64,000 bases of DNA from Corynebacterium jeikeium (GTDB lineage: Bacteria; Actinomycetota; Actinomycetes; Mycobacteriales; Mycobacteriaceae): assembly GCF_000738175.1 (NCBI RefSeq), contig NZ_JFCH01000011.1, forward strand, positions 124,001 to 188,000. Reading direction: 5' to 3'. Both the position numbers and the translations under genes were made by a program. Shown here piece by piece: positions 1 through 11,402 of the stretch (within the stretch, counting starts at the first letter, position 1; every line of letters starts with the position of its first letter). The notes beneath the pieces were generated by a model. It was not told the origin of the DNA, did no database searches, and saw only the letters and a list, made by a program, of their open reading frames with translations.

Positions 1-1
1 T

Positions 2-334
2 TCCAACCCGCAGACGAAGACTGCCGCCAACTTCGTGGCCACCTCGCTGCGCAACACCCCCGACATGGTCGAGGCGGAGGCGCTGCAGTCCGAAAACGGT
101 CGTCTCTTCACTGTGACCATGGCCGAGGGGATCGGGTTTTTCGATGCCATCTCGAAGCTGTCCGCTGCAGGGGTGACGGTAAACATCGTCCACGGTGGCG
201 TCACCACCCTCCAGAACCACAGTTTCGGCCGCCTTACCCTGCGCCTGACGGCCCACAATGCCGACGGCGAGAAGGCAATCGAGGAATTCCACAGCCACAT
301 GCAGGATTCCACCGAGATTGAGGAGATCCGATGA
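2..334 (+). CDS. metN: Methionine ABC transporter ATP-binding protein, C-terminal part (partial)
   Basis: The reading frame is open from the window edge and stops at 334, so only the last 110 residues are present. They form the small ferredoxin-like NIL domain that follows the ATPase core in MetN and binds methionine to inhibit transport. The stretch around GIGFFDAISKLSAAGVTVNI, with a closing strand near LTLRLTAHN, fits that fold. The Walker motifs lie outside the window. The stop overlaps the start of the downstream permease gene in an ATGA, as expected for a metN-metI operon that energises import of D- and L-methionine at the membrane. Identification rests on the NIL-like sequence and the permease neighbour. 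Confidence 0.82.
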   Translation, partial: SNPQTKTAANFVATSLRNTPDMVEAEALQSENGRLFTVTMAEGIGFFDAISKLSAAGVTVNIVHGGVTTLQNHSFGRLTLRLTAHNADGEKAIEEFHSHMQDSTEIEEIR

Positions 335-1011
335 ACACGATGACCCTCGCGCAAATGGATTGGGACCGCTACGGCAACACGTTCCAGAAGGCGATTTTCG
401 AGACGCTGTACATGGTCTCGATCACGCTGCTGATCTCCTCGGTACTGGGCCTGATCATCGGCCTGCTGCTGTACACCACCCGCAAGGGCGGCATTCTGCA
501 GAACCGGGTGGTCTACTGGATCACGAACTTCCTGGTGAACTTCATCCGCCCGATCCCGTTCATCATTTTGCTGACTGCTATCGGCCCGCTGACGGACCTG
601 GTGGTGCAGAGCCGTATCGGTACGGAAGCGGCCATCGTCGGCATGGTCGTCGCCGCCACCTTCGGCGCTGCGCGTATTTTCGAGCAGAACCTGGTGGCGA
701 TCGACCCGGGCGTGATCGAGGCCGCCAAGGCGATGGGTGCCTCGCCGCTGAAGATCATCTTCACGGTGATCATCCCCGAGGCGCTGGGCCCGCTGATCCT
801 GGGCTTCACCTTCATGTTCATCGCCATCGTGGATATGTCCGCCATGGCTGGTTACATCGGTGCAGGTGGTCTGGGTGACTTCGCGATTGTCTACGGTTAC
901 CGCTCGTTTAATGACGCCGTTACGTGGACGACCGTCGCAGTGATCATCGTGATCGTGCAGATCGCGCAGCTGGGCGGAAACTGGCTGTCGAAGAAGATCA
1001 TGCGCCGCTAG
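331..1011 (+). CDS. metI: Methionine ABC transporter permease
   Basis: 226 residues, the usual length for MetI, with about five hydrophobic membrane segments. The cytoplasmic EAA loop that contacts the ATPase is visible at residues 130-141 (EAAKAMGASPLK). The protein forms the membrane channel of the methionine importer with MetN. The ATG overlaps the metN stop by four bases, indicating translational coupling. A strong hairpin follows the stop. A substrate-binding lipoprotein (MetQ) gene is expected upstream of metN, outside the window. Confidence 0.92.
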   Translation: MNTMTLAQMDWDRYGNTFQKAIFETLYMVSITLLISSVLGLIIGLLLYTTRKGGILQNRVVYWITNFLVNFIRPIPFIILLTAIGPLTDLVVQSRIGTEAAIVGMVVAATFGAARIFEQNLVAIDPGVIEAAKAMGASPLKIIFTVIIPEALGPLILGFTFMFIAIVDMSAMAGYIGAGGLGDFAIVYGYRSFNDAVTWTTVAVIIVIVQIAQLGGNWLSKKIMRR

Positions 1012-1035
1012 TCAGCACGCGCTGCTAGAGAGCAC

Positions 1036-1080
1036 GAAACCCCGGGCTAGTTCAGTTCAATGAATTAGCCCGGGGTTTCG
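1036..1080. terminator. Hairpin terminator between metI and the sucrase/ferredoxin-like gene
   Basis: GAAACCCCGGGCTA (1036-1049) pairs with TAGCCCGGGGTTTC (1066-1079). It lies between convergent genes and probably serves both. The U-tract is weak on either strand. Confidence 0.75.
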
Positions 1081-1088
1081 TCGTGCGT

Positions 1089-2129
1089 TTAGAATTCCGC
1101 GACCCACGTCACGGTCTGCTTGGGCTTCTTGCCGCAGGAGGGAACGGAGGTTCCGCCTGGGTGCGCGCTCAGGCGAACCGTGATTTCTTGTTCTGCGCCG
1201 GCTGCTGAGTTCGCATCTGTGCCCACTTCTGGATTCGCTTCCGTGCCCGCTTCTGGGCGAATGGTTACGACGCGCACCTCGGTGGCGGAGTCTGCGTCTC
1301 CGGCCGCTTCCGGCTTGGTCACGCGCATGCTGGCGAGCTTGACGTGGCGACCTTCGCTGGCCAGCTTCTCCGCCACGGCCAGTTCCGCGACCTGGCCAAC
1401 TGGATCCCAGACCCCGCGGCCGCGGCAGCCCTCCAGCCACAGCTCGCCTTGCTTGGCGCGCTCCAGCATGCTGCTGGCACCCGTGGTGCCGAGCTGGCCG
1501 TAGGAGTAGTTGTGGGGCAGCAGGATCATGGAGGGGGCGAAGCGGTGCCCCTTGGTGTGGGAGGATTCCCAGACCATCTGGCCGTACTTGGCGGTGAGCT
1601 CGTCGGCTACCGGACGGCCGAAAACCGCGCAGCACTTGTCGCGCTTGCCGTGGGTGCACACCAGCAGCAGTGGACCGTCGATGCGCTGGCCACCGGCGGC
1701 GCCGGGGGCGCTGAGGTCGAGATCCAGCAGCGCTTCGGGGCCAGAGACTTGCAGGCTTTCGAGGATGGGCGTGGGGTCGTCGCCGTAGCCTTCGGCCCAG
1801 CTGATGTAGAGCTGCCGGGTGGAACTGGCTGCGCGCTGCTGGCCTTCGCGGCCGGGGCGGCGGATGAACTGCAGCTGGGCGCCGTTGTCCTTGAGGAACT
1901 TCTCAACTTTTTCGGTGAGCTCCTCCCCTAGCGCGGTGCCGTCGAGGATGTCGTGGCCCCAGTTGGTGACGAACTCGAGAGCGAGAATGATCTTGCCCGG
2001 CTTGGCGGTGCCGGGAAGGGCCTCGTCGGTCTGCTGGGAGCACATGTCCGCGTAGATTCCGCCGGAGGTCTGAGTGGCGGGCTGCCCGGTTTCGGGCTGT
2101 CCGGCCTGCGCGTTTCTAGTTGTAGGCAT
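1089..2129 (-). CDS. Sucrase/ferredoxin-like family protein
   Basis: 346 residues from the ATG at 2129; the frame is open further upstream but would run into imuB. It matches the sucrase/ferredoxin-like family (Apd1-like), proteins with a thioredoxin-like domain that carry a [2Fe-2S] cluster. Visible landmarks are the cysteine-rich segment VCTHGKRDKCCAVFGRP, then SSHTKGHRFAPSMILLP and the GxCRGRG-like segment LEGCRGRGVWDP. The C-terminal 90 residues are Glu/Ala-rich and less conserved in character. The gene starts 37 bp after the imuB stop and could be co-transcribed with it. The cellular role is unknown; despite the name there is no reason to expect sucrase activity. Confidence 0.78.
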   Translation of the reverse strand: MPTTRNAQAGQPETGQPATQTSGGIYADMCSQQTDEALPGTAKPGKIILALEFVTNWGHDILDGTALGEELTEKVEKFLKDNGAQLQFIRRPGREGQQRAASSTRQLYISWAEGYGDDPTPILESLQVSGPEALLDLDLSAPGAAGGQRIDGPLLLVCTHGKRDKCCAVFGRPVADELTAKYGQMVWESSHTKGHRFAPSMILLPHNYSYGQLGTTGASSMLERAKQGELWLEGCRGRGVWDPVGQVAELAVAEKLASEGRHVKLASMRVTKPEAAGDADSATEVRVVTIRPEAGTEANPEVGTDANSAAGAEQEITVRLSAHPGGTSVPSCGKKPKQTVTWVAEF

Positions 2130-2166
2130 GCCTACAACAGTACCAAGTTGGAAGCTGCAGGCGGGG

Positions 2167-3990
2167 CTAATAACTCGCTTCGATCCGCCACTGCTTCCCT
2201 TTGCACACCAGCAGGAATGCGTGGTCTTTGGGGGCGCCTTTGTGGTGTCCGCTGTGGGGCTCACTATGGGTTTCCTCGCGGGCTGCGATCTGCAGCCGGG
2301 CGTAGCGCTTCCCCTCGGCCCACCAGTGCTCGTCGACCGGCCAGGGGCCGGCCCATCCGGTGATGCGGAGCCGCCGGGCACCCCAGCGCAGGGTTTCCGG
2401 CGGGGAGCTCATCAGCCCGCGGCCGGTGACGTACACGGCATCACCGTGGCGGTCCAGCAGCGCCAGGCGTGCTGCTGGGTGGGCAGTGCTGGGGTTGCGC
2501 TCGCTGGGGCCACGGCCACCGGAGTTGCGACCGCTGGCACCGGGGGTGCCATCATCACTGGTCGGCGAGCCGATCAGCCCTGGCAGAGGGGGCAACAGCT
2601 GCCCTTCCCATTGGCGGGTCGGCAGGGCGGTTACCTCCTCCGGGTCGTCCTCGCCATAGGGCACGGTGGCGATACGGCGAGCTACGGCACGGCCTCCGCG
2701 GTGGATGGGACGAAGCACGCGGTTCATGCCGATCAGTGCTTGCGCCCGCCCGGCGGCGGCACGTGCGGCGCGGATGCCTTCATCTGGCCCGCCCCACAGT
2801 GGCGCGGCCAGGCTGCCCGCCGGGACAGTCTCCACGGGTACGAGTTCGATACACGTCACCCCGACGGTGTTGTCCGCCCAGTCGGCCTCGTCGCCCCCTC
2901 CGTCTACTCCGCCTAGCCCGCCGCCGTGCACTCTCGCTTCGCCAGCATTCCCCGCCCTGGCGCGCAGTCGGGTTAGCCAGCCGTCGAGCTGCCAGCGCAC
3001 CCGCTGGGCTGTGTCCTGTTCCGAGAGCGGTTCGCGACAGCGCCACAGTCTCTCGATGACAGTCGGCCCGGTGTATCCCACCGGGGGTTCCAGGTAGGCT
3101 CGCACAGCCAAACGCAGGCAGGCCTCGCCAGCTGCGAAGAGCTTGTTGTGCAGCGCAGTGGCCACGTGCCGGGCAATGAATGCGGCGGTTTCTGTACGTG
3201 CGATGGGCTCATCGGCCTCATAGCGCAGCTCTAGGTCTTCCCGTTGCCGCCGGGGTGCCACATCCCGGTCGACGTGCCCGCTGGCGATGCGGTGCCACTC
3301 CACGGCCTCCTGCCCGAAGCGCGCGGCCACGTCCGCGCGCGGCAACCCAGCAAAATCGCGCATCGTACGCAGCCCCAGCTGCTGCAAGGTGGCGCTGAGG
3401 TGTGCCGGGGCGCGCAGCTCCGGTTCGATGCTCAGCACGCTGATCGGCAACCCCGCGATGAACTCCGCACCCCCTCCCACAGGAATGCTCTTGCCCAGCC
3501 GGGCCGCCCAGACCGCCGAGACCAAGTCATCGGCCACGCCGGCCAGGCAGTCGGCGTGTAACCGCGCGGCGGCATCCAGCAGTTTCTCCACCGCGTTGGC
3601 CTCGTCGCCGTAGTACCTGGCTAGCGCGTCCACCGGGAAGGCCAGCAGTCCGGGGCGTAGGGTCTCCACGACTGCGCTGACGTCCTGAAGCGCGGCCAGC
3701 ACGTCCTCGTGCACGGAGGCCTGCCGGGTGGGATCGTCCGCCGCGACGTTCAGCTGCGGGTACGCCGCCAGCGCGTGCCGCTGCTTCATGCCGATCCTGA
3801 TCCCCTGGGCGCGCGCGGCCGCATTGCAGGCCAGCACCCGGTAATCGGCGATCACCGCGGCGGGCGCCAGCACGTCCCACCCGCGCGACTGAGCCTGGAC
3901 GTACACCGGCCAATCCGGGAACCATAGCACTGCCACCCGCCTATTGTGGGTCGCAGGCGCCGCCCGCACCACGCTATCCGGAGTGCGCAT
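2167..3990 (-). CDS. imuB: ImuB-type Y-family polymerase-like protein
   Basis: 607 residues. The N-terminal RVAVLWFPDWPVYV and the following 350 residues resemble DNA polymerase IV-like proteins of the ImuB/DinP family. These lack a full catalytic centre and act as the hub that brings the error-prone polymerase DnaE2 to the sliding clamp during SOS mutagenesis. A long Gly/Arg/Asp-rich insertion (around GGGLGGVDGGGDEADW) precedes the C-terminal part. The start at 3990 overlaps the 3' end of imuA' by 17 bp, so the two are coupled. No dnaE2 is present in the window, so the third partner must be elsewhere. Family call is firm; the exact start is less certain. Confidence 0.85.
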   Translation of the reverse strand: MRTPDSVVRAAPATHNRRVAVLWFPDWPVYVQAQSRGWDVLAPAAVIADYRVLACNAAARAQGIRIGMKQRHALAAYPQLNVAADDPTRQASVHEDVLAALQDVSAVVETLRPGLLAFPVDALARYYGDEANAVEKLLDAAARLHADCLAGVADDLVSAVWAARLGKSIPVGGGAEFIAGLPISVLSIEPELRAPAHLSATLQQLGLRTMRDFAGLPRADVAARFGQEAVEWHRIASGHVDRDVAPRRQREDLELRYEADEPIARTETAAFIARHVATALHNKLFAAGEACLRLAVRAYLEPPVGYTGPTVIERLWRCREPLSEQDTAQRVRWQLDGWLTRLRARAGNAGEARVHGGGLGGVDGGGDEADWADNTVGVTCIELVPVETVPAGSLAAPLWGGPDEGIRAARAAAGRAQALIGMNRVLRPIHRGGRAVARRIATVPYGEDDPEEVTALPTRQWEGQLLPPLPGLIGSPTSDDGTPGASGRNSGGRGPSERNPSTAHPAARLALLDRHGDAVYVTGRGLMSSPPETLRWGARRLRITGWAGPWPVDEHWWAEGKRYARLQIAAREETHSEPHSGHHKGAPKDHAFLLVCKGKQWRIEASY

Positions 3991-4816
3991 GTGCCGTATC
4001 CTCTGTATCCGCTGTGCCCACTGTGCCCGCTGTGCCCGCTACGCTCTCTGCACCAATCGTCGCCCGCACCGCACTCGGCGGCTGAGCCTTACCCCACACG
4101 CGCCCCGCGACCTCCACGGCACGGATGCGCCCACTCCCGCGACACAGCCCCAGCACACCGCATACCTGCAGCTCTACGTGCATCCTGGCCTGCGGCCACG
4201 CCTTTCCACACACCAGCAAAGCGCACTCGCTCTTCCGCAGCCGCGCCTCCACAGGTCGCGCGAAAGTCGGAGTTACGGAACCACCACTACTCCGTCCCCC
4301 CTGTCCGCTCTGCCCGCCCTGCTTGCCTAACTGTCCGCCCGCCGCAAACAGCACCACATCCATCCCTTCCACCAGCGTGCCCAGCACCGCCGCCGTGTGC
4401 GGGGTGGAATCCGGCACCAGCACCAGCCGTTCCACGTTGCCGCCGGCAGCCGCCACCGCCGCGATCGCCAGCCGCGGATAATCGACCACCGCCACACACA
4501 TCCCCTGCGCCGTCAGGTGCGCCAGCACATCCACCAGCACCGCCGGGCAATCCGAAATCTGCGTCGCCTGCCCACGCGCCACCCCGCCACCCGGCAGGTG
4601 CTCGGCCAGCCACGCCGGAACCGGTGCGACACGCACGCTGTCTCTTCTTTGTGCTTCTTTTCTTTGTGACGCCCCCTTCCCGGCCGGTGCCGATCCCAGC
4701 ACCGCCGCACTCGAGGCGCTGGCCATCGGAGCTCCCCCGGATTCGATCTGCTGCATCTTGCGCCGCAGGCTGGCAATCGTCGCCTGCGCCGCAGATTCTC
4801 CTGCAGACTGCGCCAT
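3974..4816 (-). CDS. ImuA'-type SOS mutagenesis protein
   Basis: 280 residues from the ATG at 4816, chosen because GGGAGGTGG lies just upstream; the frame stays open further. RecA-like proteins at this position (ImuA') partner ImuB in damage-induced mutagenesis. The segment LPGGGVARGQATQISDCPAVLVDVL corresponds to the degenerate P-loop region, and a hydrophobic GMCVAVVDYPRLAIAAVAAAGG strand follows. Residues near 50-70 (KGASQRKEAQRRD) are encoded by a copy of the dispersed GGGGGCGTCA repeat and look like a tolerated linker insertion. The 3' end carries a 9-bp tandem repeat encoding Gly-Thr-Ala-type residues. A perfect LexA-type palindrome lies 82 bp upstream of the start. Confidence 0.75.
   Translation of the reverse strand: MAQSAGESAAQATIASLRRKMQQIESGGAPMASASSAAVLGSAPAGKGASQRKEAQRRDSVRVAPVPAWLAEHLPGGGVARGQATQISDCPAVLVDVLAHLTAQGMCVAVVDYPRLAIAAVAAAGGNVERLVLVPDSTPHTAAVLGTLVEGMDVVLFAAGGQLGKQGGQSGQGGRSSGGSVTPTFARPVEARLRKSECALLVCGKAWPQARMHVELQVCGVLGLCRGSGRIRAVEVAGRVWGKAQPPSAVRATIGAESVAGTAGTVGTADTEDTAHAHSG
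4003..4038. repeat. 9-bp tandem repeat in the 3' end of imuA'
   Basis: Four units of the form CTGTGCCCG (first CTGTATCCG, second CTGTGCCCA) run head to tail. They are in frame and encode Ala/Gly-Thr-rich residues, so copy-number change would preserve the reading frame. Confidence 0.75.
4642..4678 (-). repeat. Dispersed GGGGGCGTCA element (copy inside imuA')
   Basis: On the minus strand AGGGGGCGTCAC is followed by AAAGAAAAGAAGCACAAAGA. It lies within the imuA' frame and encodes Gly-Ala-Ser-Gln-Arg-Lys-Glu. Same core and purine-rich tail as the copies between genes at 22783, 49502, 50364 and 58037. Confidence 0.7.
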
Positions 4817-4897
4817 GGTTGCCACCTCCCTTCCCTTTTTCGACACCGCATGTTCTATCAGCGTCCATGTACAGGCCTACTCCGCACACAACACATA

Positions 4898-4915
4898 TTA
4901 GAACACGTGTTCTAA
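4898..4915. promoter_or_regulatory. LexA-type SOS box upstream of imuA'B
   Basis: TTAGAACACGTGTTCTAA is a perfect 18-bp palindrome containing GAAC-N4-GTTC, the actinobacterial LexA recognition pattern. It lies between the divergent imuA' and the membrane protein gene at 5023, so it could also influence the latter. Confidence 0.85.
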
Positions 4916-5022
4916 CGCGATGGGGTCGAATATATCCCTCCCCGCGCAGCAGCGTCAAGCGCAGAAACAAAGACGCAGGTTGAAAGGGGCGGAGAAGGTG
5001 GCGTCACCTAAAATGGGCAACC

Positions 5023-5445
5023 ATGAGCCCAACAAACCGCAACGAGCCCGTCATCGCCCCGCCCACGCCCGTGCGCGCCGCCGCCTCGGTACTCTTCGGC
5101 CTGGCAGTGGGCATTATGGTCGCGCCGCTCGCGCCCGGCTTTCAAGTGATCGTGCTGATTCTCAACGTCGGCGCGGCGCTACTCCTGACGTTTAGCCACC
5201 CTTACCGCCGACAGGTACGTGCGGAGGTGGAAAAGCGTGGCGAGCGCTACCGCACCAGCGCAGCGCAGGTCGCACCCCTGTTCCCACTATGGATCGCACT
5301 GATGGCGCTCCCGCTACTGAATACGCGCTCGTGGGTACTCATGGCCATCGCGTGGGTCATCGCCAGCGCGTACACCTGGTTCATCTACCCACACATCGAC
5401 GGCACCGCGCACATCAAGCCGATCGACAAAACCAAGAAGAAGTAG
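5023..5445 (+). CDS. Small multi-span membrane protein of unknown function
   Basis: 140 residues starting ATG at 5023. Four hydrophobic segments are visible (around AASVLFGLAVGIMVAPLA, FQVIVLILNVGAALLLTF, LFPLWIALMALPLL and SWVLMAIAWVIASAYTWFIY), with a Lys-rich C-terminus (KPIDKTKKK), suggesting an inner-membrane protein with a positively charged cytoplasmic tail. I recognise no family with a known function. The gene is divergent from imuA'B and ends in a strong hairpin shared with the convergent secreted-protein gene. Confidence 0.75.
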   Translation: MSPTNRNEPVIAPPTPVRAAASVLFGLAVGIMVAPLAPGFQVIVLILNVGAALLLTFSHPYRRQVRAEVEKRGERYRTSAAQVAPLFPLWIALMALPLLNTRSWVLMAIAWVIASAYTWFIYPHIDGTAHIKPIDKTKKK

Positions 5446-5473
5446 CGCTCAAAGAGCACTGCGCGCAAGCAAA

Positions 5474-5510
5474 CGGCCCGCACTCCCCGGCGCTTGGGGA
5501 GTGCGGGCCG
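5474..5510. terminator. Strong bidirectional hairpin terminator
   Basis: CGGCCCGCACTCCCC pairs with GGGGAGTGCGGGCCG around a 7-base loop, with an A-run on one side and a short T-run read from the other. It separates convergent genes ending at 5445 and 5531. Confidence 0.9.
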
Positions 5511-5530
5511 AAAAACTATTTCAGCTTCTA

Positions 5531-6229
5531 TTAGGAGCCAGAGAGGCTTCCGGACAGACTGCCGGAAGCACCGGAGCCGGCCGGAGCCGCACCCTTCTTC
5601 ACCACGATCGGGGTGCCATTATCGAAGACCTTGTTGTTGTTCACAACAGCGCCGACCTTCACACCTGCACCGTTCTTGTAGGTACCCTCCTTCTCCGGAG
5701 CCTTCCAGGTGAAATCCAGCAGCAGCGGAGTGGCGGCATTAACCTTGGGCTTCTGCTTAATCAGCAGACCCTCCGTCCAAGAAACGCGAACCTCGGTACG
5801 GTCATCGGTCTGCTTCACTGCGTACTCGGACTGACCCAGCTCGTGGACAGAGTTGCCAATCAGACCGCCCTTGATGCGCTCAACCTTGGCCAGCTTGAAA
5901 CCCTTCGGCATCCACTCAAGAACCTCGTCGATGCGGGTATCACCCTTCACACCCTGAACCCCAACACGGGTCTTCACGGTAGCGCCCGGAGCAACGGTGG
6001 TTGCGCCGTGAACCTGCTTGTACACGTCAACATTCCAGGCCGGGCCACCAACGTTACCCAGCTTGACCTTGTCCCCCTCCGGGGTATCCAGATCCTTCTT
6101 GCCACCCAGGGAGCCAGTCAGGCCACCCAGGGAACCAGCCGGCGCGGCGGACGCAACACTTACGCCACCGAAAGCCAGTGCAGATGCTGCGGCAATAGCG
6201 GTTGCGCTACGAACAAACTTAGAAGCCAT
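5531..6229 (-). CDS. Secreted protein of unknown function
   Basis: 232 residues from the ATG at 6229, supported by GAAAGG a few bases upstream. A classical Sec signal peptide is visible (MASKFVRSATAIAAASALAF, cleavage likely after SVASAAPA). The mature part has Gly/Ser/Leu-rich linkers near both ends (GSLGGLTGSLGG and SGASGSLSGSLSGS) flanking about 170 residues that alternate in a beta-sandwich-like fashion (VNNNKVFDNGTPIVVKK). No cysteines, no lipobox and no cell-wall sorting signal are seen, so it is probably released or loosely envelope-bound. Family not recognised. Confidence 0.8.
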   Translation of the reverse strand: MASKFVRSATAIAAASALAFGGVSVASAAPAGSLGGLTGSLGGKKDLDTPEGDKVKLGNVGGPAWNVDVYKQVHGATTVAPGATVKTRVGVQGVKGDTRIDEVLEWMPKGFKLAKVERIKGGLIGNSVHELGQSEYAVKQTDDRTEVRVSWTEGLLIKQKPKVNAATPLLLDFTWKAPEKEGTYKNGAGVKVGAVVNNNKVFDNGTPIVVKKGAAPAGSGASGSLSGSLSGS

Positions 6230-6364
6230 AGAGGAATACCTTTCGATCATTTTTGCATGAGCCTGCAAACAACTTCGCGCTAAAGCATAACCTAGTTAGG
6301 GAGGCGAAATCAGTATTTCGAAAGTTTCCTCTAAAAAATTTCTAAGCCGGGCGAAAAGCCGCCC

Positions 6365-7954
<1,590 letters not shown>

Positions 7955-8003
7955 GCCCCTAACTCTAACGCACCTGCGCGCCACGGGGCACACCGGTCGC
8001 TAG

Positions 8004-8435
8004 CTAGCCGCGACCGTCCGTGAAGCGCTGCTTGTACCAGTCCATCGACTGCGGGGAGAAAATCAGAGCCAGCGATACCACCGCCACCACGCCGAGGATC
8101 ATAGCCAGCCAGAACACGCCCGCCTGGATCACCGTAATCGTGATCAGCACCAGAGTGATGTGCGTCAGCACCAAGCCCGACACACCCCACGTGCGCCCCT
8201 GGATAATCATCGTCCCGAACAGCGCAAACGCGAAGAAGTACAGCCCCACCATCACGCCGGTCGCGCCGACGTTCATCTTCACAGTTTCGTCGCCGTGCTG
8301 CGGCTGGTAGCCGAGGTAGAGCACGATCGTGGCGATGATTCCCACCACGCCGATTACTATTGACGCCCACGAAAGCACCGCTAGCTGCATCGGCAACCGG
8401 TCAGTTGTGCGCTGCCACCACTGGGAAATCTTCAT
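8004..8435 (-). CDS. Four-span membrane protein of unknown function
   Basis: 143 residues from the ATG at 8435. Four hydrophobic helices are evident (around LAVLSWASIVIGVVGIIATIVLY, VMVGLYFFAFALFGTMII, SGLVLTHITLVLITITVI and VFWLAMILGVVAVVSLALIF). A conserved-looking C-terminal SPQSMDWYKQRF follows. No catalytic or transport motif was recognised. It lies between guaA and guaB3 on the same strand, within a purine nucleotide cluster, but nothing in the sequence links it to that pathway. Confidence 0.8.
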   Translation of the reverse strand: MKISQWWQRTTDRLPMQLAVLSWASIVIGVVGIIATIVLYLGYQPQHGDETVKMNVGATGVMVGLYFFAFALFGTMIIQGRTWGVSGLVLTHITLVLITITVIQAGVFWLAMILGVVAVVSLALIFSPQSMDWYKQRFTDGRG

Positions 8436-8470
8436 TCAGATCAGTTGTGTCTTTCTGTATTAACGGACGA

Positions 8471-9634
8471 CTAACGAACGACTAGGTCGACCTTCTGGAA
8501 GCTCTTGATGTCCGTGTATCCACACTTAGCCATCGAGCGGCGCAGGGCGCCAATGATGTTCTCTCCACCAACCGGGTTGGCAGTTGGGCCGAACAGCAGC
8601 TCCTTCAACGGCAGCGGCTCGTCGCCCAGGCCTACCTCTTCCACCAGGCCGCGCGGCAGCTTCGGGTGGCCCGCCGTGGACGGCCAGTACCAGTTCGGAG
8701 CACCTGCGGAAGCAGCGGTGGCCAAGGGAAGCCCCAGAGAAACGGCATCCGCGCCACAGGCGATGGCCTTAGCTACGTCACCGGAATTACGCAGCGAGGA
8801 GTCGGCGATGATGTGGACGTAGCGGCCGCCCGTTTCGTCCAGGTAGTCGCGGCGCGCAGCGGCCGCATCGGCGATGGCGGTGGCCATTGGCACGTCGATG
8901 CCCAGCGAATCGTTGTTGGTGGTGTGGCCAGAGCCGATGATCACACCCGCCGCGCCGGTGCGCATCAGGTGCATGGCGGTGGTGTAGTCCACCACGCCAC
9001 CGGCGATCACCGGGATGTCCAAGCTGCCGATGAACTCCTTCAGGTTCAGCGGCTCGCCGTCGCGGTGCACGTGTTCCGCGGAGACCAGGGTGCCCTGAAC
9101 CACCAGCAGGTCCATGCCGGACTTGATCAGCGCCGGCGCGAGCTCGCGGGCGTTCTGCGGGGACACACGAACGGCGAAGCGCACACCGGATTCCCGCACC
9201 TGGTTCAGCCGCTCCTGCAGCAGGTCCACGTTCAGGTCCAGGGAGTGGAGGCGCTGCAGCTCCGCGTTGGCGCCGAAGATCTCTGAGTCCGAGGCGGCGT
9301 CATCCTCCTCGAATAGCGCGGATTCAGCCTTGCGAGCAGCTTCAACAACCCCGCGCAGGGCTGCGTCCAAGTCATCGACGCGACCCCAGAGGCCTTCGGC
9401 GTTGATCACCGGAAGGCCGCCCAGCTGACCAAACTCGATGGCGAACTCGGGCGTGACGATCGAGTCGGTCGGGTGCGTCATCACCGGGATGTCGAAGGAA
9501 TAAGCGTCGATCTTCCACGACGTATCCACATCGTGCGAGCTGCGGGTGCGCCGGGACGGCACAATGTCAATCTGGTTCAGACCGTACACCCGGCGGGCAG
9601 CGCGCGAACGTCCGATGTCAACGTATTCCTGCAT
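8471..9634 (-). CDS. guaB3: GuaB3 family IMP dehydrogenase-related protein
   Basis: 387 residues. A TIM-barrel protein of the IMPDH/GMP reductase superfamily in the actinobacterial GuaB3 group. The phosphate-binding stretch TGAAGVIIGSGHTTNN and the ACGADAVSLGLPLA segment are visible. It lacks the two CBS domains found in GuaB, which explains its shorter length, and no typical catalytic GSxCxTR loop is apparent. In Mycobacterium the equivalent gene also follows guaB2, and its biochemical activity is less well defined than that of GuaB. It is 62 bp downstream of guaB on the same strand and is probably co-transcribed. Confidence 0.9.
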   Translation of the reverse strand: MQEYVDIGRSRAARRVYGLNQIDIVPSRRTRSSHDVDTSWKIDAYSFDIPVMTHPTDSIVTPEFAIEFGQLGGLPVINAEGLWGRVDDLDAALRGVVEAARKAESALFEEDDAASDSEIFGANAELQRLHSLDLNVDLLQERLNQVRESGVRFAVRVSPQNARELAPALIKSGMDLLVVQGTLVSAEHVHRDGEPLNLKEFIGSLDIPVIAGGVVDYTTAMHLMRTGAAGVIIGSGHTTNNDSLGIDVPMATAIADAAAARRDYLDETGGRYVHIIADSSLRNSGDVAKAIACGADAVSLGLPLATAASAGAPNWYWPSTAGHPKLPRGLVEEVGLGDEPLPLKELLFGPTANPVGGENIIGALRRSMAKCGYTDIKSFQKVDLVVR

Positions 9635-9695
9635 GGCTGGATTGCTCCTTAAAGGCGTGCTTTAGCTGGCTAGATCTAGCTTGCTCTTGCTGGCT

Positions 9696-11264
<1,569 letters not shown>

Positions 11265-11402
11265 CTAGAAAATTCTGCGGCGCTAGCCTGCCAGGGCTTG
11301 GGTGCCTGGGGTTTCTCGCCGTCTTTTCGCCGATGTACTACAGAATAACCCTTTGCAGCACGATTTTGTGTGCCGGGGTTAGGCAGCGCGGCGGGGCACG
11401 CA

